64,000 bases of DNA, from NCBI GenBank assembly GCA_018340805.1, contig JACMZG010001914.1, positions 26,636,043 to 26,700,042 of the forward strand, written 5' to 3'. The notes beneath the pieces were generated by a model. The model was not told the DNA's origin and did not search any database. It saw only the letters and a program-made list of their open reading frames with translations. Each line of letters begins with the position of its first letter. The first letter of the stretch is position 1. The DNA is from Microvelia longipes. Its lineage: Eukaryota; Arthropoda; Insecta; Hemiptera; Veliidae. This document shows positions 23,694 through 36,202 of this stretch, one piece after another. The position numbers and the translations under genes were made by a program.

Positions 23694-23734
23694 GGCCGCT
23701 ACGCAGCTTCGGCGCTAGGGGCTGCTTCGCGGCC
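23694..23734. repeat. GC-rich hairpin
   Basis: GGCCGC...GCAGC pairs with GCTGC...GCGGCC around a GGCGCTAG centre, standing out strongly from the AT-rich surroundings. The right half (CGCGGCCACAT read on the other strand) resembles the last bases of the window, ATGTGGCCGCGAAGAGG at 63,966-63,982, suggesting a dispersed GC-rich element. Confidence 0.75.
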
Positions 23735-23739
23735 ACATG

Positions 23740-24085
23740 GTTGTTTTCCTATATCGGTTCGTCGTATTACTAGTTGAGATAAGTGGCATACTGTTACGAT
23801 ATAAGCAAATTTTCAAATTTATTTTTTAAAAAACGTGACTTGTTTACATTATGTTATATATGTCAATCAATAAGACCGGAATTAATACTGATAACCATAC
23901 GCGGAATTTTAGTTAACCATAAACGGTTAATAAGAATGGTTCTAAACAACACTTTTTTGTGATTTTTTTAAATGATTGTGGGTTCATTATTGTAGGTTAA
24001 TAACGTCACACATATTTCATGCAAAAGAGTTCAAGACATAAACAAGATTAATAATTTTACCAAGTATCATTTCGATCCAAGACAG
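23740..24085. other. AT-rich DNA, nothing recognised
   Basis: No gene or repeat supported. Confidence 0.5.
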
Positions 24086-24089
24086 CGAG

Positions 24090-24895
24090 CGAAAGTTATT
24101 ATGTCCCATAGAGACTTCTCGGAACAATAGGAAGGAAAAGAATTGCATTTTACCTAAATTGTCAGAGGTCTTTTAACACCTCTTTAGACGTTTTCACAAA
24201 GTCGTCTATCTGTACATATGTGTGTGTGTGCTGCCTGATATCATACCAGCTCCTAGTTTATTTATGATACACAGTTAAAGCTTGATAAATACTCAATCTT
24301 TACGTCTAGTATTAGTATCCAAAAATATTTCTATGACGTCATCAGCTGGCAATTAAAACTTAATTTAGAAACTTAAAAAACACGGACATTGTTTTTGATA
24401 GCAAATTCAGCAACACGTAGTGTATAGGACCAATAAACGTGCTAAGTTTCACCTGATTATCAGCATTAGAATAATTATTATCGAATGACATGTATTCGTG
24501 TTTTAAAAAAATTTTAGAAAATCGAAAATAATCTATTTGAGTTTAAATTTAGTACAAAAGTATGAATTCCTTAAAGTAATAATTAAATATCTTAAGTTTC
24601 GTTTCAATGCAACAAGTTTATCTACAATTTTGTTAGATCATAAAAACTGTCAGTGTCAGTGCCTGAATAGGTAACCGCTGGAGGTAAAACGAATGTTTTA
24701 CTGCCATCGAATATAACTATATTGGGGCGAATATTACTACTATCAGAGAACGAGCTAAGCGAGTCCTTGTTACAGTATAAAGTTATTGATTGAGCGAAGC
24801 GAGTCCGAAGTAGTAAGGATAAGAGTAGCGAATACGACGTCGTAAGAAAAGGTTCCGAGGTACCCGGTACCCCGTACCCGATGGTTTTAAAGTTT
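24090..24895 (+). mobile_element. 5S-containing repeat family, near-complete diverged copy
   Basis: The family order is present: a TTTTCACAAAGTCGTCT(G)T section, the TATTTATGATACACAG body, the ATTATCAGCATTAG block, a shortened 5S-like segment at about 24634-24690 (ATCATAAAAACTG, then GTCAGTGCCTGAATAGGTAACC) and the GAGTCCGAAG boxes. The terminus is a doubled GAGGTACCCGGTACCCCG. Part of the 5S-like middle is deleted. Confidence 0.8.
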
Positions 24896-24899
24896 TATT

Positions 24900-25510
24900 G
24901 AATAACTTATGTTGCCATTAAAAACCATAAATGACAGTAACCAACAATACTTAAGGAACAAATTGTCCCCATGTATCTTTGCATAGGAATTCAAAATAAA
25001 AATTTCTTAGTATTTTCTTATTTCTTATTTATTTATTAACAATACTTTATATACACTTAAGTATTAAATTTTTATTTCTTACTTATTCTCTATTCTAGTC
25101 ATATTTTATAGAACTCATTTTTTTATATTATAATTTATTTACCTAGCATTTTAAAAAATGTTATTTTGAATATTATAGTCAGTGTACATTTTTACGTAGT
25201 TACTTTTTTTTGGTTTTATTTTCAAAGGACCTTTTATTTTATTTTAAGAGTATATTTTCCCTTTAAACCGTAATTTAAATAAGGTTACAAAATAAATAAA
25301 AATAAAACCTTCAATAAGATTTTTTTCACAAATGTTTCTTTACGAATAAAAAAATTAAGTTTGTGGGTTTATTAAACTTTTCCACTACTTTGAATTTGAA
25401 TAAAAAATGAACGTATACCTATGCAAAAAAGGGGCATATTTCTTCTTTAATATTGTGCGTAAGTATTCATTTTAATATTTTGATTTAAAGATAAGTTATT
25501 CAATAAAATT
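24900..25510. other. AT-rich DNA, nothing recognised
   Basis: Very T-rich, with no coding or repeat signal. Confidence 0.5.
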
Positions 25511-25517
25511 TAAAAAA

Positions 25518-25564
25518 CATCAGGTACGGGGTACCTGTATTCGGTAGGTACCCCAGGTACTATG

Positions 25565-25653
<89 letters not shown>
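25518..25653. repeat. 5S-family end fragment joined to (AT)n
   Basis: 25518-25560 is a palindromic pair of the family's GGTACCCCGTACC terminus (GGTACGGGGTACC ... GGTACCCC). It is followed directly by ~90 bp of AT dinucleotides (25564-25653). The two long minus-strand frames over it are Y-I repeats from the microsatellite. Confidence 0.8.
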
Positions 25654-25656
<3 letters not shown>

Positions 25657-25854
25657 TAAATATAAAACACGACATGTTCCATTCACATAAATGACAAAGA
25701 CAAATAAATAAGAACATAGATAAATAAGAATAAATCTTGACAATAAATAATAATGGTTAGTGGACAAAAGAAAGGAAAATTGAAGAAGTAAATATAGAAA
25801 GGTCATAAAAAATTATTAGCTCGCGCATGAAAAATAGTAATCTCAATCACAAAA

Positions 25855-26180
25855 GTGATTACGAAGAAAAATACAAGTAATTGTTAATACAAGTAAAAAA
25901 TACATGTAATTGTTAATACAAGTAAAAAATACATGTAATTGTTAATACAAGTAAAAAATACAAGTAATTGTTAATACAAGTTAAATTTACATGTAATTTT
26001 TAATTCAACTAAAAAATACAAGTAATTGTTAATACAAGTAAAAAATACAAGTAATTGTTATTACAAGTGAAAAATACAAGTAATTCTTAATACAACTAAA
26101 AAATACATGTGATAGTTAATACAACTAAAAAATACAAGTAATTGTTAATACAAGTAAAAAATAAAAGTAGAAATACAAGT
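25855..26180. repeat. Minisatellite, 28-29-bp unit
   Basis: About eleven units of AATTGTTAATACAAGTAAAA plus AATACAAGT, varying at single sites (ACAAGT or ACATGT). Confidence 0.93.
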
Positions 26181-26610
26181 AATTGGGTAATTATTATCGT
26201 GTTTCAACAAATTTTTCTTTACATTTACTATTCAAATAGTTTCACAAATTAATTTAAGTATTGCTCTTTAAGTTCGTAAATGTTTAATATTAAAACCAAA
26301 GATTGTTAACAATGCGGATATTATTTATGATATTTATTATTAATGTATTATTGTGATTTACGAGGTCATTAATGACATAATTGTTTTTTTTTTTTTAAAG
26401 TAATGCAGGAATTACAGAGTAACTTATAAGTTTAATGCCAAAAGGAATTGGTGCGTTAGTTTTGTTCGTAGCCTGCTTTCAATAATTTAATGTTATTAGT
26501 TGTAGAGAGGAGTGTAAATATTTAAGATTTATTGTTTGTTTGAAAGGGTGAAATATAATGATCGTCATATTAATATAGTTATTGGTATTTAATAATGTTA
26601 GTTTTATAGA
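26181..26610. other. AT-rich DNA, nothing recognised
   Basis: No gene or repeat supported. Confidence 0.5.
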
Positions 26611-26613
26611 CTT

Positions 26614-26716
26614 TTTTTTAGCGAATTTCCAATGGATAAATAAGCTCATAAGGTCAAGAAGACAGGGGGAGGTCGTTTGTTTAAGTGAAGGTACTTACTT
26701 AAGAGGATAAATTAAG

Positions 26717-26788
<72 letters not shown>
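26614..26788 (+). mobile_element. Short repeat with (AT)n tail
   Basis: About 100 bp starting TTTTTTAGCGAATTTCC and continuing GATAAATAAGCTCATAAGGT and a G-rich AGGGGGAGG block, running directly into ~72 bp of AT (26717-26788). The same order occurs at 53.84 kb (plus) and, more diverged, at 42.82-42.93 and 58.26-58.34 kb (minus), with the AT run always on the same side. Confidence 0.65.
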
Positions 26789-26791
<3 letters not shown>

Positions 26792-26799
26792 CGAGCGTC

Positions 26800-27155
26800 T
26801 TTGAATTTGCTTCGCTCGTCCTCAGATGGTAAACACAAATACAATAACCATTAACACGCTGAAAGTCAGTAGCCAGCTGAAAGTATAGGTAGTTGAAAAT
26901 CAACTACCAATAAGCGCTTAAAAGCGAAAAGTATACTCTTCATAACCTGGGCGGGAGCGTCACAATTTGTTTTTAATTTTTTAGATTTTTTTTAAAGATA
27001 CTTCGCGTATTTATCATGTAGATTATACAATGCACGGCACGGCATTTTTTTGAAGCTTAGTTTTCTCATTTTTAAGCGCATTTTCTTTAAAATATTAAAA
27101 AAATAACAAATTGTGACGCTACAGATTAGGTTACAAAGCATATACGGAAAACACA
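26800..27155. other. Repeat-edge DNA
   Basis: Contains GATGCGCACGGCAC-like text shared with 5.28 kb (TGCACGGCACGGCA near 27,031) and a mirrored terminal motif TTTTAAGCGCATTTTCTTT at 27,070-27,088. CACAATTTG and CAAATTGTGACGCT flank the interior (26,960 and 27,107), forming imperfect inverted ends. Confidence 0.5.
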
Positions 27156-27164
27156 AGATGAATG

Positions 27165-27716
27165 CACCATTTCAAAGAAAATTTGCCTGGCTTGTGTACC
27201 TACGCGCCAGAATTATTATGAAGTTGTAATCTTTTATACTTAAAATAAGACGATTAATAATTATTACCAGTACCAGGATTATAACCTTTGAACCCTGCCT
27301 TTTATTACTTTGAGTAGTCGTATTGACTCCGGACAAGTTTTATTTGATTAAGCACTCCAACAACATAGAAAAAGACAGCTAACTCAAAATTGCATATATA
27401 TCGACAGCATTTAAGTTTCCCCGTAATTTACCACATGTTTTTTGACTTTTGTTGTCATATCAACTCTTGAACGGTTTCATTGGATTTAGCTCCAAAAAAA
27501 TAAAGACCATTTCTCTGTCGAAAAATTGTAAACCGAAAATTTTGATGATTTAGAAAATCGAATAAATTTTATCACAACAGTTCAAAAATATAAAGTTTTT
27601 TAAAACCTACTTGTGTTCATACTCTAGGGTTCCAGAGTGTGTAGGGAAAACTCCTTTAAAATTACCTTTTTCTTTGAAAAGAAAAATTGTTTCAAAGAAA
27701 ATTCGCTAAAAATAAA
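27165..27716 (+). mobile_element. Copy of the ACCGGTTTCATTCGA repeat family
   Basis: Starts TTTCAAAGAAAATTTGCC, passes through GCGCCAGAATTATT, two diverged GTCGTATTGACTCC..TTTTATTTGATT..GC modules, and ends TTCAAAGAAAATTCGCTAAAA. Both ends carry the same short motif in the same orientation. There is no open frame and it appears non-coding. Confidence 0.7.
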
Positions 27717-27719
27717 GAC

Positions 27720-28238
27720 GTTTAAACCAGTCAATATAATAAATACAATTAATAGTATAAACAATTATTACAATATTAATAAAATAGTAAGAATAATATA
27801 GTGTAAAATTCAATTTAAATGCAATCTACATATAATTACTGATTAATATAGCTATGCTAAGTTATGCATACACAGTGACGTCATAAAGAGGACACTGTAT
27901 AAGTAGATTATAATGTATTACTTTAGTTTACCCATTTGCCGACTTAGAACTTAACATGCAGACTTATAAGTTTCATATGTGTGTTAATAAAATAACTTCA
28001 TCGTCGTGACAATTTAGTAGAATAGTTTGATTATATTTAAGAAAGTTATTAAAGTTTATGCAGTGCTAAGAGTTTTTCAGAAAACAAAACGACTCAGCAA
28101 AAATTATTTGTTGACATAAGTATTAAGTAAAGAGTAAGTTATCTAAGGTATAGATTGTTTGTTAATATTGTATAGTGGGTGTTTGCCAAGGAGAATATGT
28201 GTATACGATGTTAGGGGCTAAAATAACCACGTTATGTC
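27720..28238. other. AT-rich DNA, nothing recognised
   Basis: No gene or repeat supported. Confidence 0.5.
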
Positions 28239-28239
28239 A

Positions 28240-28385
28240 TAGTATTGAAAACTTGGGTACCTCTGAACTTTAACTTACTACATCGGATTTGCTACGCTCG
28301 TCTTCAGAAGATACAAGCAGTCAAATTTATTTTACAACGCGTCTACGAACTAGCTTAGCTAATTTTCAGATAGCAAAAAACTTTT
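28240..28385 (-). mobile_element. 3' end fragment of the 5S-containing family, minus strand
   Basis: The complement of the terminal part: GGGTACCTCTGAACTTT, then TCGGATTTGCTACGCTCGTC and ACGCGTC blocks. It stops before the 5S-like segment and lies head-to-head with the next copy. Confidence 0.75.
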
Positions 28386-28404
28386 CTGTAAAAAAAGTAA
28401 TTTG

Positions 28405-29208
28405 TTCCTCATTAATACCGTAGGTGTACAGGAAAAGTATTATGCTTGCGAAAAAATCTGAAACCGGTATGCCACCGGAATTATTCGTTTAAGGTGTTTT
28501 TAAGATCTCCTGAGTGGTTTTCACAAAGTTGTCTGTCTGTCTGTCTGTCTGTCTTATTGTCTCCTAGTGTATTTATGTTTAAGAGTTGACACTTTGTAAA
28601 AAAATCAGTCTATATATGTAATTGTGCTATTCGGAAAATATGTTTAAGACGTTATTAACCCTGAATAATGACTCGAAATAATGATAATGATAATGATTTT
28701 TTGAAATTTCAAAAAATCGGAAATCGCGGAAAAAATGTTGCGATCAATTTAAGATTTAGCACGCATGTGTAAGACTGACATATATGCCAAGTTTCGTCTC
28801 ATTATCAGCATTAGTTTTATTTTATTTAAAATGACTTGTGTACGTTTTTTAAAATATTGTTGAAAAATCAGAAAATAATGCAATTAAGTTGAACTTTGGA
28901 ACTAGTGCATCTCATTACGCAACAAATAAAGTTTCGTTTTAATACAAGTATATCCATGATTATTCTAGGATCATAAAAGTTAAGTAGCATTGAGCATGGT
29001 CAGTGCTGTATGGGTGACCGCTGAGAATTAAACAGATGTATTTACTACTTGATGACGAACGAAGCGAGTCCGAAGACGTATTGTAGTATACATTTGGCAA
29101 ATTATCTATTCTGAGGACGAGCGAAGCGGATTCGAAGAAGAGAGGATGAGCGTAGCGAATCCAATGTGGTGAGGAAAAGTTTTGAGATACCATGTACCCA
29201 ATTTTTTC
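28405..29208 (+). mobile_element. 5S-containing repeat family, best full copy
   Basis: The most complete member, used here as reference. In order: TTCCTCATTAATACCGTAGG; GGAAAAGTATTATGCTTGC; GAAACCGGTATGCCACCGG; TTTCACAAAGTTGTCTG followed by (TGTC)n at 28535-28555; CGTTATTAACCCTGAATAATG; GCCAAGTTTCGTCTCATTATC; CAATTAAGTTGAACTTTGG. Then comes the 5S-like segment (28969-29033, AAGTTAAGTAGCATTGAGC and GTATGGGTGACCGCTGAGAA), two GGACGAGCGAAGCG-type boxes and the terminus near ATACCATGTACCC. There is no long open frame. The minus-strand 119-codon frame at 28960-29319 covers the 5S end and is not a gene. Confidence 0.88.
28969..29033 (+). promoter_or_regulatory. 5S rRNA-like internal promoter segment
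   Basis: Matches the 3' half of animal 5S rRNA from GATCA through the region that pairs with GGGAA. It includes the A-box-like AGTTAAG.AGC, the GAGC.TGGTCAGT.C block corresponding to the intermediate element, and the C-box-like ATGGGTGACCGC. In 5S genes these bind TFIIIA/TFIIIC. Other instances lie at 13651-13715, 24634-24690, 35396-35435 (partial), 46996-47055, 61918-61975 and 62129-62195 on plus, and 10276-10334 on minus. Promoter activity is inferred only. Confidence 0.75.
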
Positions 29209-29209
29209 A

Positions 29210-29692
29210 TTTATTACATACAGGGATATATTTGTACCAAATTTCAACTCAATCAGATTATTTTTCGGTGTTTTTATAATTTTTAAAAAAACGTACACAA
29301 GTGATTCGATAAAACACATTCGTAATTATATGCGTGACAAATCTCAAACCGATCAACACTTTTATCGTAATATTTGCTGAGTCATTACTCCGGGTTAATG
29401 ACGACACAAAAAAAATATTATCCGAATATCTCAGCTAAACTTAAAGATTGATTTTTGTACTGACTTTCAATTCTATAGCATAAATACACTGGGAGATGCG
29501 ATAATAGTTACACACATACAGACAGACAACTTTGTGTTAACTTCTCTGGAAGTGTTAGAAACACCTGAAACGGATAACTCAGGTGACATCCCGGTTTCAG
29601 TTTTCTTGCAAACACAATACTTTTCCTAAATACCCAAGGTATAAATGAGGAATCGTAAAACGGTACCTTAGACTTTTCCTTACCATATCGGA
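29210..29692 (-). mobile_element. 5S-containing family, minus-strand 5' portion
   Basis: Complement of the first ~480 bp of the family, ending with CCTCATTTATACCTTGGG-type text on the minus strand and an ACAGACAGACAACTTTGTG section. The 5S-like segment is absent. It abuts the plus-strand copy almost exactly, so 28.24-29.69 kb is a cluster of three members. Confidence 0.8.
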
Positions 29693-29761
29693 CTTACAAC
29701 ATAATGACTCATCATTAGTTGTTTTGACATAGATTTTGTAGTACATGTTAAACATGGTTAA

Positions 29762-30003
29762 TATTTAATACACTTGAGTTTTATAAAAATATTTAATTGT
29801 CAAACCACAATACATAAAAAAGAAAACTGACCGGTTCCAACTATTAATTAGTCATTGTCAGAAGTACATTTATAAATTACTCAACTCAGTTTATAAATGT
29901 ACTCAGACGATGACTAATTAATAGTTGAACCGGTCAGTTTTATTTGTTTATGTATTGTGGTTTGACAATTAAATATTTTTACAAAACTCAAGTGTATTAA
30001 ATA
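29762..30003. mobile_element. Palindromic Penelope-type insertion, ~115-bp arms
   Basis: Arms 29762-29876 and 29889-30003 are inverted copies with few differences, including TTTAATACACTTGAGTTTT / AAAACTCAAGTGTATTAAA and CTTTATAAATG-type centres. Each arm contains one hammerhead-like core ending ACCGGTC. Gap between arms about 12 bp. Confidence 0.85.
29827..29937. ncRNA. Pair of degenerate hammerhead ribozymes, opposite strands
   Basis: On the minus strand (29827-29861): CTGACAATGAC, a stem with AATTAAT loop, GGAA and CCGGTC. On the plus strand (29904-29937): CAGACGATGAC, the same stem, GAACCGGTC. Comparing the two suggests an ancestral CTGACGA and GAAAC core. Each now carries substitutions, so both are likely inactive. 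Confidence 0.5.
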
Positions 30004-30009
30004 ATGACT

Positions 30010-32628
30010 CATAATAACACCATTTAAGTTATTATGAATCATATATCATCATAATGTAATTATAATATATATATAACAAATATATATAATCTTTATTTGT
30101 TATAAACATTTATGTTTCTACAGAATAATTACAATGTTTAAATGGTGATTAAAACGAAATGCCATGGTTACAAGCCATAATTTGGGCAAAGCAATTAAAA
30201 TTAAAATAAAATTAAACTGCTGAAATTTCATTGTTTTAAGGAAAAAAAAATAAAATTAACTAATATATATTTCTTGTTAAGAAGTAAACTATGATTGCCC
30301 AAAGGTTGAGGTTTTCCAGGTTTCCAACAAATTAAAATGGACTGCATGAAATACCAATATTATATATAGGTATCATATTGAGACAAGCTTAAGAGCCCCA
30401 ATTATAAAATAAAATAAACTGTTGACTTTTTCTAAATTGTGAAAGGACAAGAAATCATAAAAGTTAAGTTCACAGATATATAAACCAAATATAATTAATA
30501 GTAGAATAAGCTGGGAATATCTAAAATAAGGGAAAAAAGACATCACTCCACTTAATATATATTTATTGACAGAACCGACTTCCAAACTTAACTTTTTATC
30601 ATTAGTACCAATGAAAGCGTCAGACACCAGCCTCTGGACAAATCTATTCCTTCTGTCTCTTAGCTTCTTTACTTCGCATTCGCCTGCACAGACGAACTTT
30701 TAAGTTTGAAAGTCGGCTCTCACAATAATATATTTTAAGTGGAGAGACATTTTTCTTTTCTCCTCAAATATTATTATAAAACTTAAGTTTTTCAATTACT
30801 TTATAAATAATCAGACATAATAAACTATGTTTGACTATTACATAATTATAATCAACCATTTTGAATTCCTACAACATTTTCTAAACTTTTAATAGTTTAA
30901 ATATGAATAAATAAAATTAGATTGACAATAAATAGTAAATCAATAATGTATTTGTTTACAAAAAAAGTAATTGCTCTTTTGTAAAAAAAATCCGGTGACA
31001 TCCCGGTGTCCATTTTTTATTAAACTTTTCCTACATTCCTTCGATATAAATAAGGAAAATTGATAATTTTAGAAAGATAGATTTTGCCAAATAATTATCT
31101 CCTCAATTTGAAAGTCACTCTTTGACGTGTTTGACGCAAGTTCAACAACATGCGTCAAACACATTAAAATACGAATTATCTCCAATAAATATCTTAAAAG
31201 ATTTAACTAGCCAACTTATACAAAAACGTATCTCTAATAAATTTACAAAAGTTAAACATGAGCCAAACATAAAAAAAGCGATGTCTAATAAAAATCCTTA
31301 ATATGGAACAAGCGTCTAATTTATATAAGAAAATATCATTCATAAAAATAAAAAAGGTTCGAATTGTGTTAAACTAATAAAAGAAATAATAGCAAAAAGG
31401 TCAAATTGAGTTATTTTATTGTATTTTTGTTCTTACCTTTGTTTTTAATAGTATAAAAAAGTACAATTTTTTTGACAATAATATAATAAATAATGATAAT
31501 TATATAAAAATTATAAAATCGAAAACTGACGAAAGAATGGTAAACAAGAATAGAAAGATAACCTTTCTTAAATATTTGTTACAAATAGTACGTTTACACA
31601 GTATTCTATATCCACGTAGTGTATTAAGTACGATATCTCAATACGTTTACATACGGTGTAAGAACCATGCGGAGGGAATCCAGTCCGATACGCTAGAATT
31701 AAGAAGATAGAATCATTATCGATCCCCGATACGCTGTTTGTACCTTCAGAGGCGATCGCATTTAACGAATAACCTTCTCGTCGAGCTATTATTTCACTTA
31801 AATATAACCGTTTTTCATCAAATAACTTTTGAAATGTTATTTTTTTAGTGTAACTTTATTATTATGCAAAGAAATCACAATTTATTTAAATATAAATTTT
31901 GTTTTAAACATCCTTATAAGCAAAAGTGAACCTTAAAAAAGACGCGATGTTTTGACGGTATCAGTTATATCGTAATCTCATTCGATCGACTAAACAAATA
32001 CGGTGCAAGAACGACATCGTATTAAATGCGTATGGAAGCCGATCACATGTTAAATACGTAGTGTGTAAGCAAGCAAGTTCAAAAAGCGAATCAAAAAAGT
32101 TTAATGAATGAAGAGTCTATAATAAGGAAGATAAGTTCGCCAACTACAGCTGTCGTTCCTATAACCTCGGCTGCGCCTCAAGTATATGCATTGTATCTTT
32201 AAATCAAATAACTTCCAATTATCCATGTAGATAGATGCTTACTCAAAACTATATTACATATCCTTCTTAATCTCAGAACTTAATTTACCAGTACCAACTT
32301 ACTTAAGTCCACCTCAAACTAAATATTATTCTAAAATACAGCTTAACACTTCTAAAAGCGCGGCTTAACAAAGCAGTAAATTGTGACGTCATAATCTAGT
32401 AGCCCTTCTTACCCTCACTACATTTTTGAAAGTCGAAAAATGAAAGTATTAGAACAACCTTTGCAAAGTGTTCTTAGTTAACTGCAAGTTGAAACGAGTT
32501 AGAGCTATAAAGCTTTGAAACTGCAAGGGTAAAAGCTCCCTAAGCTACCTCGCTCAGATCAATACCTAACCAGGGAAACAGAAAAACACTCCCACACGGA
32601 ACTAAACTACAATCAACTAGACCAAACT
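30010..32628. other. AT-rich DNA, largely unassigned
   Basis: Includes a 5S-family scrap near 30,985-31,045 (TCCGGTGACATCCCGG, CTTCGATATAAATAAGGA) and a small hairpin with GTGTTTGACGCA arms (31,119-31,150). A region at 31,590-32,070 is less AT-rich and repeats ATACG(T/G)..TAC(A/G)CGG-type text (TACGTTTACATACGGTGTAAG, AATACGGTGCAAGAACGAC); it may be an unclassified transposon. No gene was seen. Confidence 0.4.
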
Positions 32629-32629
32629 A

Positions 32630-32630
32630 G

Positions 32631-32701
<71 letters not shown>
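32630..32701. repeat. (AT)n microsatellite
   Basis: About 72 bp of AT with one phase interruption. Confidence 0.95.
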
Positions 32702-32702
<1 letters not shown>

Positions 32703-32876
32703 CTATATCTGTTAGTTGAAAGTATTTTATCAAATTTTTGTGCAAAACAGACAAAAAACATCAAAACAAAAGTTTGTGCAATAGAGCATTTAATATTAAA
32801 TTTTGATTCATCTGTTTGAATATCTTACGTTAACAGATAACGTTATTAATCTTACAGTTAATTCAGCCAGTAAAGT

Positions 32877-33030
32877 ATATATGTATACAATATACTACCG
32901 TATATGTGTATACTATATACTACAGTATATATGTATATTATATAATATCGTATATAAGTATACTATATAATACGGTATATTTGTATACTATATACTACCG
33001 TATATATGTATACTATTTACTACAGTATGC
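32877..33030. repeat. Minisatellite, 25-bp unit
   Basis: Six units of GTATATATGTATACTATAT plus ACTACC or a variant. It looks like microsatellite at first sight but has a clear 25-bp period. Confidence 0.88.
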
Positions 33031-33185
33031 ATGTGTAAAATATGTGTAATTTTTTGCTCTGGGTCTAAGTCAGTATTTGTAGGGTATTTAGTATGGTAAT
33101 TAATAATTTACTCTACTCTAATTAGTTCTAAATAGTCCTGTTATATGCTCAGTATCCAGTACTCTGGTATGAATGAATTTTCACA

Positions 33186-33405
33186 GGTTTGTTCACACGC
33201 GGGTTTTGGCAGGGGGTTTAACCCCGTGTTCCACCCTCTTAGCGGTTGAACCTTAACTGTTCACAGGGTATTTTTACCGAGAAAAATGGGTTTTAGGGTT
33301 GAACCCCGTATTCAATTCCGTTCATACAACTGCCGGAGGGGATGAACCCCCCAGTAGGTTTAACACGGGGTTTAACCCCCTGCTAGACCCCGTATCTGAA
33401 CAAAG
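33186..33405. mobile_element. GC-rich MITE-like element with ~45-bp terminal inverted repeats
   Basis: Ends TTTGTTCACACGCGGG.. and ..CCCGTATCTGAACAAA are diverged inverted repeats (about 33186-33233 and 33357-33404). Both include CAGGGGGTTTAACCCC and its complement. The interior repeats GGTTGAACC-type motifs. The element is much richer in G and C than its flanks and has no open frame, consistent with a non-autonomous DNA transposon. No target duplication was confirmed. Confidence 0.75.
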
Positions 33406-33409
33406 AATG

Positions 33410-35160
<1,751 letters not shown>

Positions 35161-35164
35161 TGGC

Positions 35165-35602
35165 CATACTTTTCCTCATTTATACCGTAGGTATATAGGA
35201 AAAAGTATTGTGTTTGCAAAAAATTCCGAAACCGGATGACAACGGCATTATCCGTTTCAAGTCTTTTTAAGACCTTGTGAATAGTTTTCTCAATGTTGTC
35301 TGTCTGTATGCGTGTGAGTTATCATCGTAGCTCCCTGTGTATTTACGCTAGAGATTTAAAACTTTGTACAAAAGTCAATCTAAAGATGTAGTTCAATGAG
35401 GTCAATGCTGCATAGGTGACCGCTGAGAATAAAACGGATGTGTTTACTATCAGATCGAACGATGCGAGTACGAAGACGTGTTACAGTTAAATTTGGCGAA
35501 TTGTTCATTCTGAGGACGAGCGAAGCAAGTCCGAAGTAGGTAGGATGTGAGTAGATAATTCAATGTAATGAGTAAAGTTCCGAGGTACTCGACTTTTTTA
35601 TA
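35165..35602 (+). mobile_element. 5S-containing repeat family, internally deleted copy
   Basis: Has the TTTCCTCATTTATACCGTAGG start, CCGAAACCGGATGACAACGG, GTTGTCTGTCTGTATG, then jumps near 35,396 to the second half of the 5S-like segment (GTCAATGCTGCATAGGTGACC), followed by both GAGC-type boxes and a GAGGTACTCGAC terminus. The A/T-rich body and the A-box half of the 5S segment are missing. Confidence 0.85.
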
Positions 35603-36202
35603 CTTATAATGATATTACTAAAAAATAGTTACAAAAGAACAATTTACCCGTAAAAAATTCTGGCGCGGTGGTCGTAATTCATTTTGTCTGTATTTTTCAA
35701 AGGAAATGCGCTAAAACCTTTAAAGATAACTGACTAAGCTTAAAGATAAGTAGCTAAGCTTTAAACTAGTGCAAATAATAGTGCGTACTTCTAATTTTAG
35801 AGGCATGGTTTTGTACAACAACTGGATGATTATGCGCATTTCCTTTGGAAAATACAGACAAAATGAGTTACGAGCAGTGCTTGACAATTGAGTAACTGCT
35901 TAGGTTCTAAAGCATGAACCAGAACCTTAAGCAAGAAATGGGTTGTTTAGCACGGAAACAGGCATTCTAAATGAAATTCGCCCGACAGCGGACCACCGCG
36001 CCGGAATTATTTATTTAGTAGTTGTAAACTTATATAATGTAAAAGCACGGAAACACGCATCCAAAGGAAATTCGCCCGACATGCGGACCACCGCGCAGAA
36101 TTATTTTCTAGTTGTAAACTTATATTAGGTAAAAAAACGATAAAATTGTCCCTACTAGTGAAAGGAACGAAGAAAAGAGTCTCTCCACAAAACTATTAAT
36201 TT

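Noticed and set aside
25510..25806. Long minus-strand frames with Y-I repeats, also at 26.7, 33.6, 38.6, 56.0-56.5 and 60.0-60.5 kb
   Set aside because: They are translations of (AT)n tracts, which read TAT-ATA without stops; the flanking parts have no protein signature.
25855..26180. CRISPR-like array from the regular 28-29-bp repeats
   Set aside because: The repeats are head-to-tail without unique spacers, in a eukaryotic sequence; it is a minisatellite.
28969..29033. A genuine 5S rRNA gene
   Set aside because: Only the 3' half of 5S is matched, the first ~45 nt are replaced by repeat sequence, and the same hybrid recurs at several loci.
28960..29319. 119-codon minus-strand frame, and a similar 66-codon one at 62160-62360
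   Set aside because: Both read through the complement of the 5S-family end (sharing IRYAHP.F..ASLVLRI), so they are the repeat and not a conserved protein.
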